Source of the DNA: Actinomadura sp. HBU206391
Lineage (GTDB): Bacteria; Actinomycetota; Actinomycetes; Streptosporangiales; Streptosporangiaceae
Direction of reading: 5' to 3'
NCBI RefSeq assembly: GCF_014323665.1
Contig: NZ_JABVEB010000044.1
Location: 1 to 43,159, forward strand
Length of the DNA: 43,159 nt
Shown here: positions 32,603 through 40,171 of the stretch, piece after piece
Numbering within the stretch: the first letter of the stretch is position 1
How the letters are laid out: every line of letters begins with the position of its first letter
Translations under genes and position numbers: made by a program
The notes under the pieces: generated by a model
Databases searched by the model: none
What the model saw: only the letters and a program-made list of their open reading frames with translations
Told to the model about the DNA's origin: nothing

Positions 32603-33465
32603 TCCGCGGTGGCCTCCTTCACCTGCGCGACGATCTGCGTTGGGTTCACGAATATCAGAGCGAGAACCAGCAGCACCGAGGAGAGTGCCGTGTAGAGCAC
32701 CGCCATGGCGTCGATGGCCTGCGCGGCACGGATGCCCGGTGTGAAGGCGGCGCTGTAGAGGGCGACGACGAGGGTCTGGCTGTCCGGCCCGGCCACGAGG
32801 AAGGTCAGCTCGAACATCGCGACCGTACGGACGAGGACGAGGATGCCGGCGGCCAGGATGCCGGGGACGAGCAGGGGCACGAGGACGCGGGTGAAGACCT
32901 GGCGCGTGCCGGCTCCGCACATCCGGGCGGCGGCCTCGACGTTGGTGTCGATCTGCTCGACGAACGGCGTCATCACGAGGATGACGAACGGCAGGGCCGG
33001 CACCAGGTTGGCGGCGATCACACCGGTCATCGTCCCCGCCAGGTGGAACTTGTAGAGGACCGTGGCGAGCGGGATCCCATACGTGATCGGCGGCAGCACG
33101 ACCGGCAGGAACAACAGCAGCATGACGGCCCGCCGGCCGGGAAAGTCCCGCCGGGCCAGCGCGTAGGCGGCCGGCACGCCGAACAGCAGGGCGAGCACGA
33201 CCACCGCGAGCGCGACCTCCACGGTGACCAGCAGCACCTGGCCCAGCCCGAACTCCCGCCACGCCTCGGTGTACCAGGCGGTGGTGAAGCCCTGCGGCAG
33301 CCACCCCGCGAACCAGTTCCGGCCGAAGGAGTTGACGACCACCGACAGGATGAGGGCGGCCAGGTTGAGCAGGAAGAACGCCACCACCGCCCAGACGACG
33401 ACGCCGAGCACGCCGCGCAGGTGCGAGCGCCCGCGGGGACGGAGCGGAACACCCGTGACGCTCAT
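32599..33465 (-). CDS. ABC transporter permease 2 (binding-protein-dependent)
   Basis: This 288-residue membrane protein of the PotC/FbpB-like importer type has six hydrophobic helices. The EAA loop reads EAAARMCGAGTRQVFTRVLVP, where it contacts the ATPase. The start ATG 33465 overlaps the preceding permease stop by four bases. With permease 1 it forms the transmembrane channel. The substrate of this family varies (polyamines, iron, phosphonates, sugars) and cannot be fixed here, especially since the binding protein is missing. Confidence 0.93.
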   Translation of the reverse strand: MSVTGVPLRPRGRSHLRGVLGVVVWAVVAFFLLNLAALILSVVVNSFGRNWFAGWLPQGFTTAWYTEAWREFGLGQVLLVTVEVALAVVVLALLFGVPAAYALARRDFPGRRAVMLLLFLPVVLPPITYGIPLATVLYKFHLAGTMTGVIAANLVPALPFVILVMTPFVEQIDTNVEAAARMCGAGTRQVFTRVLVPLLVPGILAAGILVLVRTVAMFELTFLVAGPDSQTLVVALYSAAFTPGIRAAQAIDAMAVLYTALSSVLLVLALIFVNPTQIVAQVKEATAE

Positions 33466-34394
33466 GAGCCCTTGCCTCCCGCCGCCGGCCCCGTGTAGAG
33501 GCGGCCGCGCCACAGCAGCGCGGCGCCGATCACGATCAGTTCGAACACGCCCATCAGCACCGCGATGGTCGAGGCCATCGAGTAGTCGTACTTCTCGAAG
33601 GCGGACTGATACGCGGCGATGGCCATGACCCGCGTCTCGTTCGCCGGCTCGCCGACCAGGTTGGCGGACGGAAAGACCGAGAACGCCAGCACGAAGGCGA
33701 GCACGAACGTCGTCGCCAGGCCCGGCGCCAGCAGCGGCAGGGTGATCCGGCGCACCCGCTGCCAGGGGCTCGCGCCGAGCGTCGCCGCGGCCCGCTCCAG
33801 CGTCGGATCGATGCCGGACATGTACGCGAGCACCAGCAGGAACGCGAACGGGAACCCGGTGATGATCAGCGAGAGCAGCACGCCCCAGTAGTTGTAGATC
33901 AGGCGTACCGGCTCGTCGACGATGCCGAGGTCGAGCAGCACTCGGTTGAACCAGCCTTTCGGCCCGAGATAGCGGAGCAGACCGTCCGCGACCAGCACCG
34001 TCCCGAGCGTGACCGGAAGGACCAGGATCGCGGTCAACACGCGCTTGCCCCGGAACCGTCCACGCAGCCGGTAGGCGATGGGCACGGACGCGCCGACGTT
34101 GATGAGCGCGGCGGGCAGCGCCAGCCGCAGGGTCTTCCACACCGTCCCGCTCTGGTAGGAGTCGCCGAAGAACGCCGTGTAGTTGGCGAAGGCGCCCCCG
34201 CTGGACTGCGGCTGCACCGACAGACCGACGCCGTACAGCATCGGGTAGAGGAACAGCAGCAGGATCGTGATGACGGCGGGAGCGAGGAGCAGCAGCACCC
34301 GGTCGACGCCGCGCTCGGCGAGACGGTGCCGCAGCCCGGCGCGCGCCCGGCCGGGGCGGCCGGTGTCCGGAGCGGCGGTGCGCGTGGCGGTCAT
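33462..34394 (-). CDS. ABC transporter permease 1 (binding-protein-dependent)
   Basis: This 310-residue membrane protein is similar to PotB-type permeases. It has a basic cytoplasmic N-terminus, the first helix LLLLAPAVITILLLFLYPM, and the EAA loop LERAAATLGASPWQRVRRIT. The start ATG 34394 overlaps the ATPase-fusion stop by four bases. It appears intact, in contrast to the preceding gene. Confidence 0.93.
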   Translation of the reverse strand: MTATRTAAPDTGRPGRARAGLRHRLAERGVDRVLLLLAPAVITILLLFLYPMLYGVGLSVQPQSSGGAFANYTAFFGDSYQSGTVWKTLRLALPAALINVGASVPIAYRLRGRFRGKRVLTAILVLPVTLGTVLVADGLLRYLGPKGWFNRVLLDLGIVDEPVRLIYNYWGVLLSLIITGFPFAFLLVLAYMSGIDPTLERAAATLGASPWQRVRRITLPLLAPGLATTFVLAFVLAFSVFPSANLVGEPANETRVMAIAAYQSAFEKYDYSMASTIAVLMGVFELIVIGAALLWRGRLYTGPAAGGKGS

Positions 34395-35341
34395 GCCGCA
34401 CCGCCTGCGGCGTCGAACACGAGCACCCTTTCGGCGGGCACCGTCAGCTCGAGGTCGTCGCCCGGCCGCACCCGCTCCGGCAGCCGGAAATGGACCACCT
34501 GGCCGGTCTCGGTGACGCCTTCGGCAGCCAGTTCGCGACCGTGGAACTCCACCACCTCAGTGCGCACGCGCACGGAGTTGCCCGATGGCCGGTCCGACCG
34601 GCCGGTGCTCAGCCGGAAGTCCTCAGGGCGGACCGCGGCGATGACCCGCGCACGGGAGGCCGCGCCTTTCGCGGCCTCGGAGGCCGTGGCCGTCGCAACC
34701 CCAGAGGCCGGTCCCTGCGCCACACCGGAGGCCGGCCCCTGCGCGACACCGGTGAGCCGCAGCCCGGCGTCGCCGACGACGACCCGCTCCTCCTGCCTCG
34801 CGATGACCGGCAGCTCGAACAGGTTGCGGTAGCCCATGAAACCGGCGATGTAGACGCTCGCGGGATAGGTGTAGACCTCCTCGGGCGTGCCGATCTGCTC
34901 GACGCGGCCATCGCGCAGGACCACGAGCCGGTCCGCGAGGGCGAGCGCGTCCTCCTGGTCGTGTGTGACGTAGACGGTGGTCAGGCCGAGCGACTGGTGC
35001 ATCTTCCTGATCTCGGTGCGCATCTGCAGCCGCAGCTTGGCATCCAGGTTGGACAGCGGCTCGTCCATGAGCACCAGGCGGGGCCCGACCACGATCGCCC
35101 GCGCGATCGCGACCCGCTGCTGCTGGCCGCCGGAGAGCTGTCCGGGCAGCTTGTCGGCGTGGCCGGTGAGCTCGACCAGTTCCAGGGCCTCGTCCACCCG
35201 CCGGGCCGTCTCGGCCTTGCCGACGCGCCGTACCGCGAGCCCGAACCCCACGTTGCGGCAGGGTGATGCGCCGCAGGCCACGAGCCCGGCGGTGAGGCAG
35301 GCCGCCAGGACACCGGTGCGGATCGTGCGTCGGGATCTCAT
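34391..35341 (-). pseudogene. collapsed fusion: solute-binding-protein signal peptide joined to ABC ATPase lacking Walker A
   Basis: The frame starts at ATG 35341 (GGAGG upstream) with a textbook lipoprotein signal, MRSRRTIRTGVLAACLTAGLVACG, which is a secreted binding-protein N-terminus. After GASPC it switches abruptly to RNVGFGLAVRRV, mid-way in an ABC ATPase, and continues with LSGGQQQRVAIARAIVVGPR, Walker B LVLMDEPLSNLDAKLR, H-loop YVTHDQEDALALADR and a C-terminal TOBE domain. The Walker A P-loop, the first ~90 ATPase residues and the whole mature binding protein are absent. An in-frame deletion explains this; the product cannot bind ATP normally and would be misdirected. The junction is near 35253-35265. 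An assembly error must be excluded. Confidence 0.85.
34701..34748 (-). repeat. 24-bp tandem duplication inside the ATPase TOBE-region linker
   Basis: Two adjacent 24-base units agree at 21 of 24 positions and encode GVAQGPAS twice. They sit in a low-complexity Ala/Gly/Ser/Thr linker between TOBE segments and keep the frame. Confidence 0.7.
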
Positions 35342-35373
35342 GGGGATTCGGTCCTCCTTCGGCACGACCGGGC

Positions 35374-36429
35374 TCAGACCGGCGCGGTCGTGCTCCGAAT
35401 GACGAGGCGCGTCGCCAGGTCCGGGGGGCCCGCTCGCCGCGGTGCCGCCGCGCCGAGCAGGGACAGGAGCATGGAGGCGGAGGCCTGGGCCACGCCGGCG
35501 ATGGGAACGGACACCGTGGTGAGGGGCGGGGAGGTCATCGACGCCATCGGGATGTCGTCGACGCCGATGACGCTGATGTCACGGGGCACTCCGACGCGGC
35601 GGTCGGCCAGCCGCGACATGACACCGAGCGCGATGAGGTCGTTGTAGGCGAGTACCGCGGTGACCTCGGCGGTCAGCACCTCGTCGGCGGCCCGGTAGCC
35701 GCCGCTGAAGCGAGGTTCGTACGGACCCAGCACCGTGAGCCGGATCCCCTGGGCCGAGCACGCGGCGGTCAGATGACGGAGTCGCTGGCGGTTGGACCAC
35801 GAGCCGCGCGGCCCGGTGAGGTAGGCGCAGCGCCGGTGTCCGAGGGCGCGGAGGTGCGTCACGGCCTGCTCGATTCCGGGCCCGTGGTCGATCCCGACCG
35901 AGGGAATCGTGCGGTTCAGCCGGTACGCCACGACCACGGGGGTGCGCGCCGCGGTCGCATGCAGCCGGGCGGCCGGCAACCGCGGCGAGCACAGGATCAG
36001 GCCGTCGACCTGTTCGGCCATGGCCTCGGCCAGCGCGACCTCGGTGGCGCGGTCCTCATCGGTGTCGGCGAGGAACAGCGCGTAGTCGGAGTCGCGCAGC
36101 CGGGACTGGACGGCCTTGATGAAAGGGGCGAAGAACGGGTTGGCGATGTCGGGCACGATCAGCCCGAGGTTGGCGGTCCGTCCAAGGACGAGGGAACGCG
36201 CCGCGCGGTTGGGCTGGTAGCCGAGCCGTTCGGCGCTTTCGAGCACGCGACGCCGTGTCACGGCGTTGACCAGCTCTGGAGCGTTGAGCGCGCGGGAGAC
36301 CGTGGACGGCGACACGCCCGCCAGACCGGCGACGGCCCGGATCGTCACCGCGCCGCCCGGGCGCGCGGGGCCCGTCACGGCGTGGCTCCCGCTCTGACCG
36401 GAACGAGAGGCTTCGGATGTTCCGTCCAT
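35374..36429 (-). CDS. LacI-family transcriptional regulator
   Basis: This 351-residue regulator has an HTH at about residues 28-50 (VTIRAVAGLAGVSPSTVSRALN) followed by the hinge (ESAERLGYQPNRAARSLVLG) and a periplasmic-binding-like effector domain (LGLIVPDIANPFFAPFIKAV, VISVIGVDDIPMASMTSPPL in the C-terminal part). About 25 unstructured residues precede the HTH. It is transcribed towards the importer operon, 32 bases before the fusion gene, and is its likely local regulator, responding to a sugar-like ligand. Confidence 0.94.
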   Translation of the reverse strand: MDGTSEASRSGQSGSHAVTGPARPGGAVTIRAVAGLAGVSPSTVSRALNAPELVNAVTRRRVLESAERLGYQPNRAARSLVLGRTANLGLIVPDIANPFFAPFIKAVQSRLRDSDYALFLADTDEDRATEVALAEAMAEQVDGLILCSPRLPAARLHATAARTPVVVAYRLNRTIPSVGIDHGPGIEQAVTHLRALGHRRCAYLTGPRGSWSNRQRLRHLTAACSAQGIRLTVLGPYEPRFSGGYRAADEVLTAEVTAVLAYNDLIALGVMSRLADRRVGVPRDISVIGVDDIPMASMTSPPLTTVSVPIAGVAQASASMLLSLLGAAAPRRAGPPDLATRLVIRSTTAPV

Positions 36430-36443
36430 CTCGCTCCACGATG

Positions 36444-36453
36444 AAAACGTTTG
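36444..36453. promoter_or_regulatory. LacI-type operator core
   Basis: The 8-bp palindrome AAACGTTT with a central CpG (36445-36452) lies 15 bases upstream of the LacI gene start. LacI-family operators commonly have such a CG-centred core, so autoregulation is plausible. The flanking bases are not symmetrical. Confidence 0.45.
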
Positions 36454-36475
36454 TGGAACTTGTCAAGGGACGGCG

Positions 36476-37147
36476 CTAGAGGGCCTTCCTGAGCCACTGC
36501 TCGACACCGGCCACGTGCACTTCGGCCCACGCCCTGGCCACGTCAGGCTGCCTGTCCGCGATCGCGTCGAGGATCGCGTGATGCTCGGCGTGCGTTCGTT
36601 CCCACGCGCCTTCCTGCGTCAGCCCGCGCCATATCCGGCCGCGCATGGTCGGGCCGGCGAGGCTCTCGAGCAGAGAGCAGAGCACCGAGTTGCCCGACGC
36701 CACGACGATCCGGCGGTGGAACTCGAGGTCGCTGGCGACCAGTTCCTCGGACGTGGAATCGGCCGAGACGAGCGACAGATGCTCACGCAGCGCCGCCACC
36801 TCGTCGTCGCCGATCCTCGTCGCCGCCAGGGCGACCGCCTGAGGCTCGAGGAAGCGGCGCACTTCGAAGAACTCCAGCACGGTGGCGTCGTGGTGCACGT
36901 CCACGATGAAGCTCAGCGCGTCGAGCAGCAGGCTCGGCTCCAGGCTCGTCACATAGGTGCCGTCGCCCTGCCGGACGTCGAGCACCCGGATGAGCGACAG
37001 CGCCTTGACGGCCTCGCGCAGGGAGTTGCGCGACAGGCCGAGCTGAGCCGCCAGGTCGACCTCCCGGGGAAGCCGCTGCCCCGGGAGCAGGCTGCCCGAG
37101 ACGATCATTTCTTTGATCTTTTCGATCGCCTCGTCGGTGACCGCCAT
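36476..37147 (-). CDS. GntR-family (FadR subfamily) transcriptional regulator
   Basis: This 223-residue protein has an N-terminal winged helix (EKIKEMIVSGSLLPGQRLPR, DLAAQLGLSRNSLREAVKAL, VRQGDGTYV) and a C-terminal all-helical FCD domain with metal-ligand-type residues (SDLEFHRRIVVASGN, HAEHHAILDAI). ATG 37147 has GAGG and GGGAGG upstream. It lies 46 bases upstream of the LacI gene on the same strand and is divergent from the ROK gene, so it may control either cluster. FadR-type regulators usually sense small carboxylates or sugar acids. Confidence 0.93.
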   Translation of the reverse strand: MAVTDEAIEKIKEMIVSGSLLPGQRLPREVDLAAQLGLSRNSLREAVKALSLIRVLDVRQGDGTYVTSLEPSLLLDALSFIVDVHHDATVLEFFEVRRFLEPQAVALAATRIGDDEVAALREHLSLVSADSTSEELVASDLEFHRRIVVASGNSVLCSLLESLAGPTMRGRIWRGLTQEGAWERTHAEHHAILDAIADRQPDVARAWAEVHVAGVEQWLRKAL

Positions 37148-37324
37148 CGCCTCGCGCCTCCCGAAGGTCGGATGTCTTCCGCTTGTCAGTATGACGCCAC
37201 GGTTCATCCCGCCTCATCAGCTGAAATCCCGGTTTGAGGCCAGCTGGGACCACGGCCTCGCGCCGATCCGGCGGGCCGCCGGGTGCCGGGCCGCCGTGCG
37301 GTGCGATTCGGCTCCGCCACCCCC

Positions 37325-37354
37325 TTGACGCGGGGCGCGCCGGCGAGGTTCTAT
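37325..37354 (+). promoter_or_regulatory. candidate housekeeping promoter for the ROK gene
   Basis: TTGACG, 18-base spacer, TTCTAT fits a sigma-70-type promoter. The ROK operator palindrome begins 8 bases downstream, over the expected start point. The remaining part of 37148-37557 shows no gene. Confidence 0.45.
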
Positions 37355-37362
37355 CTCCTTTT

Positions 37363-37383
37363 AGTTAGGCAACTTTCCTAACT
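37363..37383. promoter_or_regulatory. ROK-type palindromic operator
   Basis: AGTTAGG, 7-base spacer, CCTAACT is a perfect interrupted palindrome located between the promoter and the ROK coding region. Size, symmetry and position fit autorepression by the ROK regulator encoded just downstream. Confidence 0.65.
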
Positions 37384-37557
37384 GTAGGTCGCAATTGACC
37401 AGTCCACGGCATCCAGCGGCAGGAGACGATCATCGCCATCGGCGAGTCACGGGACGCCCTGATTCCAGGGCGATCGGAAAGAGAGGCCGAGTCGGCCGCT
37501 CCGATACCGGGCACCCCCAGCCTCCTGCGTGCCATCAACGACCGGGCCGCCCTCGAG

Positions 37558-38754
37558 ATGCTGCTCGTGCACGGGGCGCTGACCCGCCCGCGGCTCGGCG
37601 AGCTGACCGGGCTCTCCAAGCCCACCGCCTCGCAGCTGCTCGCCCGGCTCGAGCAGGCCGGCCTGGTCGTACAGGACGGGATCAAGGAGGGTTCCACCGG
37701 GCGCACCGCGGAGATGTACCGGATCGACCCGGCCGCGGCATACGTCGCCGGGCTGGACGTCTCCCCCGCACGGATCAGGGCCTCCGTCGCCGACCTCGTC
37801 GGGACGGTGATGGGCGAGTACACCCTGCGCACGCCGGGCCGATCCGGTGCGGGCGTCGTCGTCGGCCGGGTGCGCACCGCGGTCGAGGGCGCGGCTCACA
37901 CGGCCGGGGTCGAGCCCGATCGGCTGAACCGCGTCGTCATCGGCATTCAGGGGGCGGTCGATCCGGCCACCGGGCGGCTCGGTTACGCCGCTCACATCCC
38001 CGGCTGGCATGTCCCCGACGTCACCGGCCGGCTGGTCGAGGGACTCGGCCTGCGGGTGGCCATCGAGAACGACGTCAATCTCGCCGCGCTGGCCGAGCTG
38101 GATCGCGGGCAGGCGTCCAAGGTCCGCGACTTCGTGCTGCTGTGGGTGGGGTCCGGAATCGGGATGGCGGTGGTCCTCGGCGGGAGGCTGCACCGGGGCG
38201 CCACCGGCGGGGCGGGCGAGATCGGCTACATGCCGCTGGTCGGCGCCCCGCTCGTGCGGGACGTACGCCGAGCGCACACCGGAGGAATGCAGCTGGCCGC
38301 AGGAGCGCCGGCCATTCTGAAGCTGTTGCGCGAGCACGGCTTCAGGGGCACCGACGCCGTCAAGACCCTCGCCCGGGCCGCCGCGGCGGCCGAGGGCCCG
38401 GCCGCGGCCGGCGGCGTGCGGCAGGGGGTGCGGCGGCGAGAGCCGCAGGGTACGGGCGAGGAGGAAGGGACGCGGGCCACCGCCGCGCTCACCGAGTTGG
38501 CCGCCCGGCTCGGCATCGGGCTCGCGAACGTGGTCGCGGTGCTCGACCCCGAGTTGATCATTCTCTCCGGCGACGTGCTGCACGCGGGCGGCGAACCGCT
38601 GCGCGCGCTCATCGAACGTGAACTGCACGCGCTGACCATCCCGAGGCCCCGCCTGCGACTCAGCTCGGTAGAGGGCAACCCGGTTCTCGCCGGGGCGCTG
38701 CATCTGGCGCTGGCGCAGACCCGCGACGAGGTCTTCTCGAGTACCGTCCCCTGA
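37558..38754 (+). CDS. ROK-family transcriptional regulator (start codon unclear)
   Basis: This protein has an N-terminal winged helix (LTRPRLGELTGLSKPTASQL, LLARLEQAGLV) and a ROK sugar-kinase-like domain with VIGIQGAVDPATGRL, ENDVNLAALAEL and GSGIGMAVVLGGRLHRGATG. The usual zinc-binding region is replaced by a spacer. From ATG 37558 it has 398 residues, but the reading frame and homology-like sequence continue upstream (IPGTPSLLRAINDRAALE) without any ATG, GTG or TTG back to a stop at 37396. The conserved N-terminal helix would begin at an ATA codon at 37504. Either the start is non-standard or the first helix has been lost. It probably represses itself and the following sugar-kinase operon. 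Confidence 0.88.
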   Translation: MLLVHGALTRPRLGELTGLSKPTASQLLARLEQAGLVVQDGIKEGSTGRTAEMYRIDPAAAYVAGLDVSPARIRASVADLVGTVMGEYTLRTPGRSGAGVVVGRVRTAVEGAAHTAGVEPDRLNRVVIGIQGAVDPATGRLGYAAHIPGWHVPDVTGRLVEGLGLRVAIENDVNLAALAELDRGQASKVRDFVLLWVGSGIGMAVVLGGRLHRGATGGAGEIGYMPLVGAPLVRDVRRAHTGGMQLAAGAPAILKLLREHGFRGTDAVKTLARAAAAAEGPAAAGGVRQGVRRREPQGTGEEEGTRATAALTELAARLGIGLANVVAVLDPELIILSGDVLHAGGEPLRALIERELHALTIPRPRLRLSSVEGNPVLAGALHLALAQTRDEVFSSTVP

Positions 38755-38808
38755 CCTCCGTACGCAGCGGATCTTCGTCCAGGACATCACACCGACAGGA
38801 GTCGCCAA

Positions 38809-38883
38809 TTGAAAGCAGCACGGTTGAAGGCGGCACGGTTGAAGGCGGCACGGTTGAAGGCGGCACGGTTGAAAGCGGCAGTC
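38809..38883 (+). repeat. five tandem 15-bp units
   Basis: Units start at 38809, 38824, 38839, 38854 and 38869; the middle three are identical (TTGAAGGCGGCACGG) and the outer ones differ by a few bases. The period is a multiple of three, so the frame stays open. Confidence 0.95.
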
Positions 38884-38913
38884 ACCGGTCACGCCCCGCT
38901 GGAGTGCGTGTGA
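38809..38913 (+). CDS. 34-residue LKAAR-repeat reading frame, probable deletion scar
   Basis: A TTG start at 38809 has a perfect AGGAG ribosome-binding site 7 bases upstream. The product is four LKAAR units, LKAA, then VTGHAPLECV and a TGA at 38911-38913 that overlaps the GTG start of the kinase gene (GTGA). So both the start context and the coupled stop of a normal operon gene are present, but almost nothing lies between them. I read this as the remains of a deleted gene (sugar-phosphate enzymes are usual here) whose beginning has been tandemly amplified. A genuine small coupled peptide is the alternative. The TTG codons are uncommon in such GC-rich DNA. Confidence 0.5.
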   Translation: MKAARLKAARLKAARLKAARLKAAVTGHAPLECV

Positions 38914-39890
38914 TCACCCCTCTGCTCGTGGCGATCGACGGGGGGAACAGCAAGACCGACGTCGTCGTGGTGGGCCCGGACGGCGGCGTCCTCGCCACGT
39001 TCCGGGGCGGCGGATTCCGGCCGTACGAGATCGGGGAGGCCGCGGCGGTCGAGGTGATCGCCTCGGCCGTCGCCGCCGCGCTCGACCGCGCGGGCGCCGC
39101 GCCGGGCGCCCTGGTGACCCATGTCGCCGCCTACCTCGCCAACGCCGATCTGCCGGAGGAGGAGGAACGCCTGACCAGGGCGCTGATGGCGCGTGGATGG
39201 TCCCGTACGACTCGCGTCGGCAACGACACGTTCGCGCTCCTGCGGGCGGGCGCCTCGAAGGGCTGGGGCATCGCGGTGGTCTGCGGCGCCGGGATCAACT
39301 GCCTCGGCGTGGGCCCGGACGGGCGGACCTCCCGGTTCCCCGCGCTCGGCCCGCACACCGGTGACTGGGGCGGTGGGATGCAGCTCGGCGACCTGGCCCT
39401 GTGGAACGCGGTGCGCGGCGAGGACGGCCGGGGCCCGCGCACCGCCCTCACCTCCGCGGTCGCCGCCCATTTCGACGTGGCGGCCGCCGTCGACGTCGGC
39501 CTAGCCCTGCACAGCGGCGAGCTCGGCGCCGAACGGCTGCTGGAGCTCACGCCGGTGCTCTTGGACGTGGCGGCAGGCGGCGACACCGTGGCCGTCTCGG
39601 TCGTCGACCGGCTGGCCGACGAGGTCACCGCCCTCGGCACGGTAGCGCTGCGCCGCCTCGGCCTCCTGCAGACCCCGGTCGAGGTGGTGCTGGGCGGCGG
39701 CGTGCTGACCGCACGGTATCCACTGCTGATGACGGGGATCGAGCGGCGCTACGCAGAGCGCGCCCCGCACGCCGAACTGGTCGTGTCCGACGCCCCCCCG
39801 ATCCTCGGGGCGGCGCTGCTGGGCCTCGACGAGATCGGCGCCACACCCGAGACGTACGCCGCGCTGCGCGCCGCTCTCACCGAGAGCTGA
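38910..39890 (+). CDS. N-acetylglucosamine kinase-like protein (BadF/BadG ATPase family)
   Basis: This 326-residue protein of the ASKHA fold has phosphate-1 LVAIDGGNSKTDVVVV at the N-terminus, VGNDTFALLRAG, the phosphate-2-type VVCGAGINCLGV, GDWGGGMQLG, and the adenosine-type LGGGVLTARYPL near the end. The family phosphorylates amino sugars such as GlcNAc. GTG 38910 is used because GGAG lies 5 bases upstream; GTG 38904 is also in frame. It follows the ROK regulator and the small LKAAR frame, consistent with a sugar-utilisation operon that has lost one gene. Confidence 0.9.
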   Translation: MITPLLVAIDGGNSKTDVVVVGPDGGVLATFRGGGFRPYEIGEAAAVEVIASAVAAALDRAGAAPGALVTHVAAYLANADLPEEEERLTRALMARGWSRTTRVGNDTFALLRAGASKGWGIAVVCGAGINCLGVGPDGRTSRFPALGPHTGDWGGGMQLGDLALWNAVRGEDGRGPRTALTSAVAAHFDVAAAVDVGLALHSGELGAERLLELTPVLLDVAAGGDTVAVSVVDRLADEVTALGTVALRRLGLLQTPVEVVLGGGVLTARYPLLMTGIERRYAERAPHAELVVSDAPPILGAALLGLDEIGATPETYAALRAALTES

Positions 39891-39899
39891 TCACCGGCG

Positions 39900-39979
39900 C
39901 CCGACGCCTCGCATCCCGACGCCCCGCACCCGACGCCCCGCACCCGACGTCTCGCACCGGACGCATCGCACCCGATGCC
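39900..39979. repeat. degenerate 14-bp tandem array
   Basis: Five and a half units of consensus CCCGACGCCCCGCA run from 39900 (units at 39900, 39915, 39929, 39943, 39957, 39971), the two central ones identical. It starts 10 bases after the kinase stop codon and leads directly into a second, different array. Confidence 0.9.
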
Positions 39980-40078
39980 CGGTGCCTGAGGCCTGAGGCC
40001 CGGTGCCTGAGGCCTGAGGCCCGGTGCCTGAGGCCTGAGGCCCGGTGCCTGAGGCCTGAGGCCCGGTGCCTGAGGCCT
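39978..40078. repeat. 21-bp tandem minisatellite
   Basis: Four exact 21-base units beginning CCCGGTGCCTGAGG start at 39978, 39999, 40020 and 40041, followed by a 17-base partial fifth unit. The region is non-coding between the kinase and epimerase genes. Perfect identity of the copies indicates recent expansion. The period is divisible by three, which explains long repetitive frames on both strands that I do not believe are genes. Confidence 0.95.
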
Positions 40079-40171
40079 CGGCCGGACCTGCCGCCACCCG
40101 GGCCGCCGGGCGGGGAGGAACGTGAATCCATAAGGCGGTTATCGAGGTGAACCGGCGGGCAGCCCGGCGGC

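Noticed and set aside
31835..33304. 489-residue frame containing the SDR
   Set aside because: The upstream part lies over permease 2 in a different frame; the SDR starts at ATG 32602 with an ATGA overlap.
39900..40078. CRISPR array
   Set aside because: Units are directly contiguous without spacers of distinct sequence, and no cas gene is present.
39401..40150. Repetitive protein frames across the minisatellite (ARCLRPE-type repeats)
   Set aside because: The repeat period is a multiple of three, so frames stay open by chance; there is no ribosome-binding site and the frame begins inside the kinase gene.
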